Below, piece by piece: positions 1-7,943 of a DNA stretch of 55,244 nt; positions within the stretch are counted from its first letter, which is position 1, and every line of letters begins with the position of its first letter. Below the pieces are notes generated by a model. The model did not search any database. It was not told the DNA's origin and was given only the letters and a program-made list of their open reading frames with translations. A program made the position numbers and the translations under genes. This DNA is from Erysipelotrichaceae bacterium (GTDB lineage Bacteria > Bacillota_I > Bacilli_A > Erysipelotrichales > Erysipelotrichaceae): NCBI GenBank assembly GCA_017442805.1, contig JAFRZA010000013.1, positions 1-55,244 on the forward strand, written 5' to 3'.

Positions 1-1139
1 TCCAGTTTTTCGCCAAACGGATCGGCGATGACTCCGATGTCGATCTTGACCTGGATGATCCTCCGTACCGCGTCATCGATCCTCTGTCGGCTGATGTCGC
101 CTTTCTCCGCTGCTTCAACAATGATCGCTGCCGCTTCATCATAGCGGTCGACCTCCATCAGCATGTCGATCCCGGCGTTGATGGCGGTAACGACCTGCTG
201 GTAATAAGTCGGCAGTGAGGTGTTCTGGATGGAATTCCAGTCGCTGACGATAAAGCCCTCAAAGCCCATTTCGTTCTTCAGTAAGCTGATATACTTAGCG
301 TTTTCGTGCATCTTGATCCCGTTGAGGGAAGAATGACTGATCATGATCGTCTTTACTCCGGCATCAATCTGCGCCTGATAGACGGCGAGCAGTTCACTGA
401 TCTGCTGCTCAGTCAGGATCGCGTCTCCCCTGTCGATCAGCATGCCTGCTTCGCCGGTTCCGAAGACGACGTTTCCGTCACCCAGGAAGTGCTTGGCGCA
501 GGCGATGATCCCGTTATCCTGCAGGCCTCTGGTATAAGCCGTGCTCAGTCTCTTAATCACTTCAAGATCGGAGCCGTAGCTTTCATAAGTCCGGCCCCAG
601 CGGGGGTCGGAGGACTGGGCGAGGCAGGGAGCGAAGTTCCACAGCATGCTGCACATCTTGGCCTCATCGGCGGTGATCTGTCCGATCTGATACATCAGCT
701 GTTCATCATCAGCGGCGCCTAAGCCGATGTTATGGGGAAAGATCACGGTATCAAGCGCGTAATTGACGCCATGGACATCGTCCTGGCCATAGATGAAGGG
801 AATGCCCGCTTGGGAGCTGACGGCCATTTCCTGGAAGCTGTTGACGTACTGGCGCCATTGCTCGGCGTTGTAATAGAAGTTACGGGAAAGAATGCTGCCG
901 TAGCAGTTCTCTTTCATCTGTTTGAGGCTGGTGCTGTAACAGGCCGGCTGCACCATCTGCATGGCTTTCTGCTCAAGCGTGAGCGAAGAGACGATCTCTT
1001 CAGCCGTCATGGCAGCGTATTTCTGATACTTGCGGTCTGCGGGATCGTCCCTGTTGTCTGTCCTTGGCGCACATGCCGTAAGGATCAGGCATGCCAGCAG
1101 GATCAGCAGGATCGTTTTGAATGTCTTAGCAGTTTTCAT
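1..1139 (-). CDS. Glycoside hydrolase family 3 lipoprotein (3' part beyond window)
   Basis: Partial gene: 379 codons are visible and the C-terminus lies beyond base 1. An N-terminal hydrophobic segment ends in a lipobox LTAC (Cys23), so the enzyme is probably a membrane-anchored extracellular lipoprotein. GH3 landmarks are the KHF motif near residues 216-218 (CAKHFLGDG) and the nucleophile motif VSDW with Asp300. Family members remove beta-linked glucose, xylose or N-acetylglucosamine from oligosaccharides; the KHF.GDG and SDW pattern favours the beta-glucosidase-like branch, but the sugar cannot be read from sequence. The ATG at 1137-1139 has an AGGTG ribosome site about 8 bases upstream. 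It lies downstream of the GMP synthase, separated by a terminator, so it is probably transcribed alone. Confidence 0.88.
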   Translation of the reverse strand, partial: MKTAKTFKTILLILLACLILTACAPRTDNRDDPADRKYQKYAAMTAEEIVSSLTLEQKAMQMVQPACYSTSLKQMKENCYGSILSRNFYYNAEQWRQYVNSFQEMAVSSQAGIPFIYGQDDVHGVNYALDTVIFPHNIGLGAADDEQLMYQIGQITADEAKMCSMLWNFAPCLAQSSDPRWGRTYESYGSDLEVIKRLSTAYTRGLQDNGIIACAKHFLGDGNVVFGTGEAGMLIDRGDAILTEQQISELLAVYQAQIDAGVKTIMISHSSLNGIKMHENAKYISLLKNEMGFEGFIVSDWNSIQNTSLPTYYQQVVTAINAGIDMLMEVDRYDEAAAIIVEAAEKGDISRQRIDDAVRRIIQVKIDIGVIADPFGEKL

Positions 1140-1175
1140 GATGTTCACCTTTATTACCAACATACCACAAACAAT

Positions 1176-1203
1176 GAAAAAGAAAAGCCTTTGACAAGGC
1201 TTT
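1176..1203 (-). terminator. Rho-independent terminator after GMP synthase
   Basis: On the minus strand an 8-bp stem (AAAGCCTT/AAGGCTTT, 1184-1191 with 1196-1203) with a 4-base loop is followed by a T-rich run (T4, C, T5). It lies just after the stop codon of the gene at 1216-2190. Confidence 0.85.
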
Positions 1204-1215
1204 CTAAACTCTCTG

Positions 1216-2190
1216 TCATTCCCACTCGATCGTGCTTACCGGCTTGTCGGTATAATCCCACAGGACGCGGTTGACGCCCGGCACTTCGCTGACGATCCTG
1301 TCGCGGATGGTCAGAAGGGTATCGATGGGCAGGATCACGCTCCTGGCGGTCACGGCGTCGACGGTGGTGATGGCCCGGATGACGACCGGCCAGCCCATGT
1401 AGCGCTTGTTGTCCTTAATGCCGGTAGACTGCACGTCGGGAATGACGGCGAAGTACTGCCAGGGCAGGACTTCGAGCTTGCCGATCTCCTCCCTGACGAT
1501 GGCGTCGGCTTCCCTCAGGGCTTCCAGGCGGTCGCGGGTAATGGCGCCGGTGCACCTGACGCCCAGTCCCGGACCCGGGAAGGGCTGACGGTAGACCATG
1601 TTATGAGGCAGACCGAGCGCTTCGCCGACCACTCTGACCTCGTCCTTATAGAGCAGCTTGACCGGTTCGACCAGTTCGAACTTCAGATCTTCCGGCAGGC
1701 CGCCGACATTGTGGTGGGCCTTGACGCCGGCGGATTCCAGAATGTCGGGGTAGATGGTGCCCTGAGCCAGAAATTCAATGCCGTCGAGCTTGCGGGCTTC
1801 TTCCTCAAAGACCCGGATGAACTCGGCGCCGATGATCCTGCGCTTCTGTTCCGGATCGCTGACGCCGGCCAGCTTGTCCAGGAAGCGGTCCACGGCATCG
1901 ACGTAGATCAGATTGGCGTTCATCTGGTTGCGGAAGACCTCGATGACCTGTTCCGGCTCGCCCTTCCGCAATAGGCCGTGATTGACGTGCACGCAGGTCA
2001 GCTGCTGTCCGACCGCCTTAATGAGCAGAGCGGCCACTACTGAGGAGTCAACGCCGCCGCTTAAGGCCAGTAAGACCTTCTTATCGCCGATCTGAGCGCG
2101 CAGGGCTTCGATCTGCTGATTTATGAAGGCTTCGGCGAGCTGCCTGGTGGTGATCCTTTCCATTGTTTCCGGTCTCCTGTTGCTGTCCAT
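1216..2190 (-). CDS. guaA: GMP synthase, ATP-pyrophosphatase/dimerisation part only (no glutaminase domain)
   Basis: The 324-aa protein carries the ATP-PPase P-loop SGGVDSS at residues 44-50 and the GMP synthase C-terminal dimerisation domain, ending in the family-typical STIEWE. It would convert XMP to GMP using ATP and a nitrogen donor. Canonical bacterial GuaA is about 515 aa and begins with a class-I glutamine amidotransferase domain; that domain is absent here and no separate one is seen in the window. The protein must use free ammonia or an amidotransferase subunit encoded elsewhere, as in archaeal split GMP synthases. ATGs at 2190 and 2163 both have purine-rich sites upstream, so the true start is uncertain by 9 codons. 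Confidence 0.9.
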   Translation of the reverse strand: MDSNRRPETMERITTRQLAEAFINQQIEALRAQIGDKKVLLALSGGVDSSVVAALLIKAVGQQLTCVHVNHGLLRKGEPEQVIEVFRNQMNANLIYVDAVDRFLDKLAGVSDPEQKRRIIGAEFIRVFEEEARKLDGIEFLAQGTIYPDILESAGVKAHHNVGGLPEDLKFELVEPVKLLYKDEVRVVGEALGLPHNMVYRQPFPGPGLGVRCTGAITRDRLEALREADAIVREEIGKLEVLPWQYFAVIPDVQSTGIKDNKRYMGWPVVIRAITTVDAVTARSVILPIDTLLTIRDRIVSEVPGVNRVLWDYTDKPVSTIEWE

Positions 2191-2220
2191 GTTGTGTTTC
2201 CTTTCTCTTTTCTTAAATCG

Positions 2221-2243
2221 AACAACCGGTAGTGCCGGTTGTT
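2221..2243 (-). terminator. Hairpin between Nudix and GMP synthase genes
   Basis: A perfect 9-bp stem (AACAACCGG/CCGGTTGTT) with a 5-base loop lies between the two minus-strand genes. There is no long T-run on the minus side, so it may be a weak terminator, a processing site or an attenuator ahead of the GMP synthase gene. Confidence 0.5.
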
Positions 2244-2255
2244 TTCTGCTTGTGA

Positions 2256-2681
2256 TTACTGCTGTTTTTCCATTTCCCTGATGAAACTGTCAGCGGCGGT
2301 CAGGATGCGCTTCTTGCTGTCGAAGCCCATCAGGCTCATGGCTTCCTCGTAGTCGGCCAGCCGGGCCTTGGAGAGTTCATCCTTCTGCATGACGATCGGC
2401 TGATCCTGGTAGTAAGCCAGAAAGTAGATGACCTTCTTGTTGACGGAATGCTTTCCGTGCTGGGTGTTGTACATCTCCTGCTCCTGGAAACCGGGGATGA
2501 TTTCCGGAGTCAGGCCGACCTCTTCCTGCACCTCGCGCAGGGCGGTCTGCTTCTGGGATTCGAATTTCTTGGAATGCCCTTTCGGAAAACCCCAGATGCC
2601 ACCCTTCTGCCTGACGATGACATATTTCACGATGCCGTTTTCTCTGGTAAAGACGACGGCACCGCAGGATCTTTCATACAT
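2256..2681 (-). CDS. Nudix hydrolase, diadenosine tetraphosphatase-like
   Basis: The 141-aa protein is essentially one Nudix domain. The Nudix box GX5EX7REUXEEXGU is complete, starting at GHSKKFE and running through REVQEEVGL. The N-terminus (SCGAVVF, then WGFPKGH) is typical of bis(5'-nucleosyl)-tetraphosphatases and related nucleotide-cleaning enzymes, but substrate cannot be assigned from sequence. A GGGAAGGGG ribosome site sits 8 bases before the ATG. A TATAAT-like -10 box on the minus strand at 2757-2762 probably starts the transcript; no good -35 box is seen. It is a likely first gene of a short unit with the GMP synthase. Confidence 0.85.
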   Translation of the reverse strand: MYERSCGAVVFTRENGIVKYVIVRQKGGIWGFPKGHSKKFESQKQTALREVQEEVGLTPEIIPGFQEQEMYNTQHGKHSVNKKVIYFLAYYQDQPIVMQKDELSKARLADYEEAMSLMGFDSKKRILTAADSFIREMEKQQ

Positions 2682-2806
2682 AAGAATTACCCCTTCCCTC
2701 TATGCTTTCCTGATGATTGCTGACTGTGGCTGGTTAAGGCTTATTCCTTAAATTTCATTATACCACCTTTAGACCGTCAGGCGTTCAGCCAAAATCACTG
2801 ATTTTG

Positions 2807-2837
2807 AATCAAAGGCAGGACGGATCCTGCCTTGATT
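2807..2837 (-). terminator. Terminator after ABC exporter operon
   Basis: A long stem (GGCAGGA/TCCTGCC, extended by AATCAA/TTGATT with one bulge) lies directly after the stop codon of the gene at 2840. T-richness on the minus side is modest. Confidence 0.6.
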
Positions 2838-2839
2838 GG

Positions 2840-4759
2840 TTATTCGAGTTCAAACGCTCCGGTGTAGAGCTGGTAGTAGACGCCCTTCTTTTCAATCAGG
2901 GATTCATGGCTGCCCCGCTCGATGATCTTTCCGTGGTCAAGAACCATGATGACATCGGAGTTCTGGACGGTTGAGAGCCGGTGAGCGATTACGAAGACGG
3001 TCCGTCCGGCCATCAGCTTGTCCATGCCGTCCTGTACCAGCTTCTCGGTATGGGTGTCAATGGAGGAAGTGGCCTCGTCCAGGATCATGACCGGCGGGTC
3101 GCTGACGGCGGCCCGGGCAATCGATAAGAGCTGGCGCTGTCCCTGGGACAGGCCGCTGCCGTCGCCCTTGAGCACGGTGTCATAGCCCTGCGGCAGCATC
3201 CTGATGAAGCCGTCCGCGTTGGCCAGTTTGGCCGCAGCTATGCACTGCTGGTCAGTAGCCTGGGGGTTGCCGTAGCGGATGTTTTCCATGACCGTTCCGG
3301 TAAACAGGTTGACATCCTGCAGAACGACGCCGATGGCGTTGCGCAGGTCCTTCTTCTTAATGTTGTTGATGTTGATGCCGTCATATCTGATCAGACCGTC
3401 ATCGACGTCGTAGAAGCGGTTGATCAGGTTGGCGATGGTGGTCTTGCCGGCACCGGTGGCACCGACAAAGGCGATCTTCTGACCGGGTTCGGCGTAGATG
3501 AAGATGTCGCTCAATACCTGCCGGCCTTCAACATAGGAGAAGTCGACGTGGTCGATGCTGATCATGCCCTGCTGCTTGACCAGCAGGTCGTCTTCAGTGG
3601 CTTCGTCTTCATTGACGTTCCACTTCCAGGCCCATAAGCCGGTATGCTCGGCGCATTCGTGCATGAAGCCCTGTTCATCCTCGTAGGCGTTGACCAGGCT
3701 GATGTAGCCGTTATCGACTTCCGGCTCTTCGTCCAGGAAGGCGAAGATGCGGGAGGCGCCGGCCAGAGCCAGAACGATGGAGTTGAGCTGAGCGGCGATC
3801 TGGGAGATCGGGTTGACGAAGTTGCGGGAAAGGGTCAGGAAGGATACCAGGTTGCCCAAGGTAAGGATTCCGGCTCCTGCCAGTGACAGGTTGGTGATGC
3901 CGTGAACGGACATGTAGCCGCCGATGATCGCCAGGATGATGTACTGAACGTAACCCAGGGCAAACATCATCGGGTAGACCGAGTTGGCGTGGCCGTTGGC
4001 CAGACCGGCGTTGATTCGCCAGGTCTCGTTGCGGCTCTTGAAGTCCTCAATGGCCTTGTCTTCATGATTGAAGACCTTGATGACCTTCTGACCGTTAACC
4101 ATTTCCTCAACGTAGCCGTTGAGCTTGGCCAGGGAATCCTGCTGAGCCAGGAAGTAACTGGCGCTCCTGCCGGTGACCTTGCCGATGAGCTTCAGGATGA
4201 TGAAGACGCACACCAGCACCGCCACGGTCAGGGTGATGCTGACGGAAAGCATGGAGACGAAGACCATGATGATGGTCAGCAGGGAACTGAAGCCCTGGGG
4301 CAGCGATTGCGACAGCATGTTGTCCAGGGTGTCGGTATCGTTGGTGTAAAGCGACATGACTTCGCCATGGGAATGGGTATCGAAGTAGCCGATGGGCAGA
4401 TCCTGCATGTGGGTGAACATGCGGTCGCGGATGTCCTTTAATACTCTCTGGGAGATCGTCTGCATGATGAACTGCTGCAGAAAGCCGCCGATGATGCCGA
4501 CGCCGTAGATACTGGCCATGATGGTCAGAGCCTTGAACAGCGGAGCGTAGTCAGGAGCACTTTCTCCGACTAACGGCAGGATGTACCTGTCGATCAGATC
4601 CTGCAGGAATAAGGAGGAACGCACGGAGGCAAAGGCATTGACGATGATGCACAGAGCTACCAGGAATAACAGGAACCAGTAGGGCTTCAGATAACTGAAG
4701 AGTCTCTTCAGAGTCGTCTTGTCGATCTTGCGGTTCATCTGGGGTCTCTTTTCCGTCAT
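2840..4759 (-). CDS. ABC exporter half-transporter, catalytically canonical subunit
   Basis: The 639-aa protein has an N-terminal six-helix exporter domain and a C-terminal ATPase domain with Walker A GATGAGKT, signature LSQGQRQ and Walker B ILDEATSS, including the catalytic Glu. It follows the partner subunit at 4761-6506 by one base, so the two probably form a heterodimeric multidrug-type exporter. I place the start at 4759, where the upstream gene's AGGAAAGGAG lies 9 bases before ATG; a longer frame to 4864 only overlaps the upstream coding region. Odd feature: an acidic, Trp-rich insert of about 40 residues between the membrane and ATPase domains. The exported substrate is unknown. Confidence 0.92.
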   Translation of the reverse strand: MTEKRPQMNRKIDKTTLKRLFSYLKPYWFLLFLVALCIIVNAFASVRSSLFLQDLIDRYILPLVGESAPDYAPLFKALTIMASIYGVGIIGGFLQQFIMQTISQRVLKDIRDRMFTHMQDLPIGYFDTHSHGEVMSLYTNDTDTLDNMLSQSLPQGFSSLLTIIMVFVSMLSVSITLTVAVLVCVFIILKLIGKVTGRSASYFLAQQDSLAKLNGYVEEMVNGQKVIKVFNHEDKAIEDFKSRNETWRINAGLANGHANSVYPMMFALGYVQYIILAIIGGYMSVHGITNLSLAGAGILTLGNLVSFLTLSRNFVNPISQIAAQLNSIVLALAGASRIFAFLDEEPEVDNGYISLVNAYEDEQGFMHECAEHTGLWAWKWNVNEDEATEDDLLVKQQGMISIDHVDFSYVEGRQVLSDIFIYAEPGQKIAFVGATGAGKTTIANLINRFYDVDDGLIRYDGININNIKKKDLRNAIGVVLQDVNLFTGTVMENIRYGNPQATDQQCIAAAKLANADGFIRMLPQGYDTVLKGDGSGLSQGQRQLLSIARAAVSDPPVMILDEATSSIDTHTEKLVQDGMDKLMAGRTVFVIAHRLSTVQNSDVIMVLDHGKIIERGSHESLIEKKGVYYQLYTGAFELE

Positions 4760-4760
4760 C

Positions 4761-6506
4761 TTACTCATCTCCTTTCCTGGTCTGCGACTCATAGATGCTG
4801 CGGTATTCGGCGTTGCGGGCCAGCAGCTCTTCGTGGCTGCCGCAGTCCTCGACGCGGCCGTCATTCATCAGCACGATCTGGTCAGCGGCCTGCACGGAGG
4901 CTACGCGCTGAGCAATGATGATCTTGGTGGTATCGGGTATGTATTCCCGGAAGGACTTCTGGATCAGGGCGTCAGTCCGGGTATCGACGGCGCTGGTGGA
5001 GTCGTCCAGGATCAGGATCTTCGGTTTCTTCAGCAGTGCCCGGGCAATGCACAAGCGCTGCTTCTGGCCGCCGGAGACGTTGACGCCGCCCTGCTCGATC
5101 ATGAAGTCGTATTTTTCCTGCTTGCGTTCGATGAATTCATCAGCGCAGGCCATCCGGCAGACTTCGACGATTTCCTCGTCAGTGGCTTCCGGGTTGCCCC
5201 AGCGCAGATTGTCCTTGATGGTGCCGGCGAACAGTTCGTTCTTCTGCAGAACCATGGAGACGGCATCGCGCAGACTGGTCAGGTCGTAGCTGCGGACATC
5301 GACGCCGCCGACCAACAGTTCGCCCTTGGTGACATCATAGAGACGGGGTATCAGCTGGACCAGTGAGCTCTTGGAGGAACCGGTGGCTCCCAGGATGCCG
5401 ATGGTCTGGCCGGATCTGAAGTGCAGGTTGATGTCATTGAGGACTTCCTTATCCGCCTTGGAAGAGTAGGCGAAGTGGACGTGGTTGTACTGAATGTCGC
5501 CGTCCTTCACTTCATAGACCGGATCTTCGGGGTTGACGATGTCGGACTGTTCGGTCAGGATCTCGGCGATTCTCTCCGCTGAGGACATTGAGATGATGAT
5601 CATGACCATTGACATAGACAGCATCATCAGGCTCATCAGGATCGCCATGGTATAGGAGATCAGCGCCATCAGGTTGCCGGTGGTCAGACCGACGTCCGGG
5701 TTGTTGCCGGAAGCGACGATGGCCTGGGCGCCCAGCCAGCAGATGACCAGGTTGATGCCGTAAACGCACAGCTGCATCGCCGGGTTGTTGGCGGCGGTGG
5801 TGTGAATGGCGCGGATGAAGTAGTAATAGATCTTCTGGGAAACCGTTGAGAACTTGTTTATTTCCGTTTCCTGCTGGTTGAAGGTCTTGACGACGCGGAT
5901 GCCCCGGACGTTTTCCTGAACGATCTGGTTCAGCTCGTCATAGGTGGTAAAGGCCTTCTCGAAATAGGGGTGAGCCTTGATGGCTACCAGGTAGAGCACC
6001 AGGGCCAGGATGGGAATGGCAATCAGAAAGACCAGGGAGATCCGGTGGGAGATCTTGAAGGCCACGATCATCGCGAAGATCATCCGGAAAGGTGAGCGGA
6101 TGGCCATGCGCATGATCATCTGATAGGCCTGCTGGATGCGGGCGGTATCGGTGGTAAGTCTGGTGATGATCGAGGAAGTGGAGAACTTGTCGATGTTGCT
6201 GAAGGAGAAGGTCTGCACCCTTTTGTACATGTCTTCCCGCAAGTTGGCGGAAAAGCCGGCGGCGGTCCGGGCGGAAAGCCGGGCGGAGAACATGCCAATG
6301 GTCAGCTGCAGCAGCGCCTCGACCAGTAAGATGACGCCGAACTTCACGACGCTGGGCATGTCGCCGCCATAGACGCCGTAGTCGATCAGATCTGACATGG
6401 TCAGCGGTATCAGTATTTCAAAGATTACTTCACTGATGGACAGTGCCATGGTCAGGAAGGTATCTCTCTTGTATTCCCTGACGCTTTTCAGAATGGTTTT
6501 AATCAT
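4761..6506 (-). CDS. ABC exporter half-transporter with degenerate ATP site
   Basis: The 581-aa protein has six predicted membrane helices followed by an ATPase domain. Walker A reads GATGSSKSS, the signature is VSGGQKQR, and Walker B ends LDDSTSAVD, with Asp in place of the catalytic Glu. This is the pattern of the non-hydrolysing subunit in heterodimeric type-IV exporters such as the BmrCD or LmrCD class; the adjacent subunit supplies the canonical site. It sits between a MarR regulator (14 bases upstream) and its partner (1 base downstream), so all three form an operon likely derepressed by a toxic ligand. Substrate is not predictable. Confidence 0.92.
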   Translation of the reverse strand: MIKTILKSVREYKRDTFLTMALSISEVIFEILIPLTMSDLIDYGVYGGDMPSVVKFGVILLVEALLQLTIGMFSARLSARTAAGFSANLREDMYKRVQTFSFSNIDKFSTSSIITRLTTDTARIQQAYQMIMRMAIRSPFRMIFAMIVAFKISHRISLVFLIAIPILALVLYLVAIKAHPYFEKAFTTYDELNQIVQENVRGIRVVKTFNQQETEINKFSTVSQKIYYYFIRAIHTTAANNPAMQLCVYGINLVICWLGAQAIVASGNNPDVGLTTGNLMALISYTMAILMSLMMLSMSMVMIIISMSSAERIAEILTEQSDIVNPEDPVYEVKDGDIQYNHVHFAYSSKADKEVLNDINLHFRSGQTIGILGATGSSKSSLVQLIPRLYDVTKGELLVGGVDVRSYDLTSLRDAVSMVLQKNELFAGTIKDNLRWGNPEATDEEIVEVCRMACADEFIERKQEKYDFMIEQGGVNVSGGQKQRLCIARALLKKPKILILDDSTSAVDTRTDALIQKSFREYIPDTTKIIIAQRVASVQAADQIVLMNDGRVEDCGSHEELLARNAEYRSIYESQTRKGDE

Positions 6507-6520
6507 GTAATCTGTCCTTT

Positions 6521-6943
6521 CTATAAGCTTTCATACACTTTTATCAGCAGCTGCTTCAGCTGAAGCAGTTCCTCTTCACTGAGCTGGGAGGTCATCGTGC
6601 GGTCGTGCTGAAGGAAGATGCTGTGGATGTCATCGTTTAAAGTGATGGCCTTGTCGGTCGGAGTAATCAGCCGCTGACGGCGGTCAAGCGGATCGACGGC
6701 AATGTCGACGAAGCCCTTGAGCTGAAGCCGGCTGAGCAGGCCGTTGACGGTGGGGTGGGATTTCTCGCTCCACTGTTCGATCTGCCGCTGGCTGACCGGC
6801 TGGTCCTGTGACTGAATGTAGCGCAGGATCATGGCCTGGGAAGGAGTGAGTTCTTCCTTCTGCAGTCTTTCTCCCGGGGCTTCATGAAGCTTGCGGGCCA
6901 GCTTGGAGACGATCAGTCCGAGATCGTTGTCGGTAGTAAGCAT
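6521..6943 (-). CDS. MarR family transcriptional regulator
   Basis: This 140-aa winged-helix protein has the MarR layout: an N-terminal dimerisation helix, a central wHTH (SQRQIEQW through GLLSRLQLKGFV), a basic wing (DPLDRRQRL) and a C-terminal helix. It is the first gene of an operon with the two ABC exporter subunits, the usual arrangement for a local repressor of drug efflux. The inverted repeat at 6965-6978, just upstream of its start, is the probable autoregulatory operator. The ligand is unknown. Confidence 0.9.
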   Translation of the reverse strand: MLTTDNDLGLIVSKLARKLHEAPGERLQKEELTPSQAMILRYIQSQDQPVSQRQIEQWSEKSHPTVNGLLSRLQLKGFVDIAVDPLDRRQRLITPTDKAITLNDDIHSIFLQHDRTMTSQLSEEELLQLKQLLIKVYESL

Positions 6944-6964
6944 GGCAGCCTCCTTTCCTGAAAG

Positions 6965-6978
6965 TGTAGCATACTACA
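6965..6978. promoter_or_regulatory. Candidate MarR operator
   Basis: A perfect inverted repeat TGTAG-CATA-CTACA lies 22 bases upstream of the marR-like start codon. Its position fits autorepression of the marR-ABC operon. This is read from sequence; binding is inferred. Confidence 0.55.
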
Positions 6979-7096
6979 ATTTTAATACTTCCTGGCGATT
7001 AGTCAAGCGGAGAACCCGAATGAAGAATAATAAAACCGTTCTGGATTCAGAACGGCTGCGTAAACCAGTACTAATTTAATAGAGGCATGATGTGGG

Positions 7097-7435
7097 TCAA
7101 TGTTTAAACTCTGATGTTTCTCTCAGTATCCGGCCTATGTCCCTGCGTCCATAGATGACACGTGATACTCTTACGATAAGATTGTCATTATCCGGATAGT
7201 AGAGCACGCAGTACTTGCCAACCGTCATGACCCGCAGATTGCGGCTGCGCCATGGCTCTTCCGGATAGCGGCGGTTTCCTTCCGGAAACATGTCCAGAGT
7301 ACGTATAGCGTCAAACAGGTTTTGGATAGTCTTTTTAGCTGAAGATGGTGAGTGAAACTTTACGGCGATGTATTCGAAAATGTCTTCCAGATCGCGAAGT
7401 GCCTGATCAGTTATGATTACCTCATAATAACTCAT
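7097..7435 (-). CDS. RelE/ParE family toxin
   Basis: The 112-aa basic protein has the RelE/ParE fold signature: an N-terminal strand followed by ALRDLEDIFEYIA, then FPEGNRRYPEEPWRSRNLRVM and a C-terminal strand region with VSRVIYGRRD. Family members either cleave mRNA at the ribosome (RelE) or poison gyrase (ParE); the sequence does not decide between them. It overlaps the upstream antitoxin by 4 bases (ATGA), indicating translational coupling in a type II toxin-antitoxin operon. No truncation is seen, so it is probably functional. Confidence 0.88.
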   Translation of the reverse strand: MSYYEVIITDQALRDLEDIFEYIAVKFHSPSSAKKTIQNLFDAIRTLDMFPEGNRRYPEEPWRSRNLRVMTVGKYCVLYYPDNDNLIVRVSRVIYGRRDIGRILRETSEFKH

Positions 7436-7740
7436 ATTCCGTATTTCTTACGGAGTCTGGCGATGGCTTCATCAAGAGGCATTACTCTTCCTTCAACGAT
7501 GTCCTGGTATCCCTTTTCAATTTCCCTGTTGAGTTCTTCCGGAGTCAGCTGGGTCATTTCGCACAGTTCCTCAATTGGAATACAAGCTTCAAAGGGCAGA
7601 CCGCCGTGAAGAATGATCTGCTTGTAAAACATGTTGATGGCGCTGGAAACGGGGATGCCGATAGCTGAGAGGATCTCTTCGGCTGTTTCCTTGATTTCGG
7701 GTTCTATTCTTACTGAAATGCTCGCGGATTTCTGAGTCAT
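7432..7740 (-). CDS. RelB/DinJ family antitoxin
   Basis: The 102-aa protein starts with a ribbon-helix-helix-like segment (SISVRIEPEIKETAEEILSAIG, then VSSAINMFYKQI) typical of RelB/DinJ antitoxins, followed by an acidic tail that would wrap the toxin. The ATG at 7740 is chosen because AGGAGG lies 7 bases upstream; the reading frame extends further but without a ribosome site. The stop overlaps the toxin start. The antitoxin dimer probably binds the repeat array at 7776-7809 and represses its own operon. Confidence 0.9.
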   Translation of the reverse strand: MTQKSASISVRIEPEIKETAEEILSAIGIPVSSAINMFYKQIILHGGLPFEACIPIEELCEMTQLTPEELNREIEKGYQDIVEGRVMPLDEAIARLRKKYGI

Positions 7741-7775
7741 GATAATGCCTCCTTGTATGTAATAATTATACGTAA

Positions 7776-7809
7776 ATGTATCGTAATTTACAATACATTT
7801 ACAATACAT
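7776..7809. promoter_or_regulatory. Antitoxin operator: three 11-bp boxes
   Basis: Two identical direct repeats TTACAATACAT lie back to back at 7788-7798 and 7799-7809. An inverted copy with one mismatch (ATGTATCGTAA) lies at 7776-7786. The boxes are spaced 11-12 bp apart, about one helix turn, directly upstream of the antitoxin gene. This fits cooperative ribbon-helix-helix binding. Confidence 0.7.
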
Positions 7810-7889
7810 AATGGAACCGCAGCTAGGGGCCGTCATCCGTCATGATTTCCTTTCCACTAACAGTATTAGCCGGTAGCTCTCTGAATCCT

Positions 7890-7918
7890 GAAAAAAAGAC
7901 GGACTTCTGCGTCCGTCT
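7890..7918 (-). terminator. Terminator after DUF2804 gene
   Basis: On the minus strand an 8-bp stem AGACGGAC/GTCCGTCT with a 6-base loop is followed by seven T residues. It lies 25 bases past the stop of the gene at 7944. Confidence 0.9.
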
Positions 7919-7943
7919 CTTGATGAATCCGTGTGAATGGCGG

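Noticed and set aside
4760..4864. N-terminal extension of the ABC exporter at 2840
   Set aside because: The extension overlaps the end of the partner gene, translates to a non-conserved Ala/Ser/Arg-rich stretch, and the good ribosome site points to 4759.
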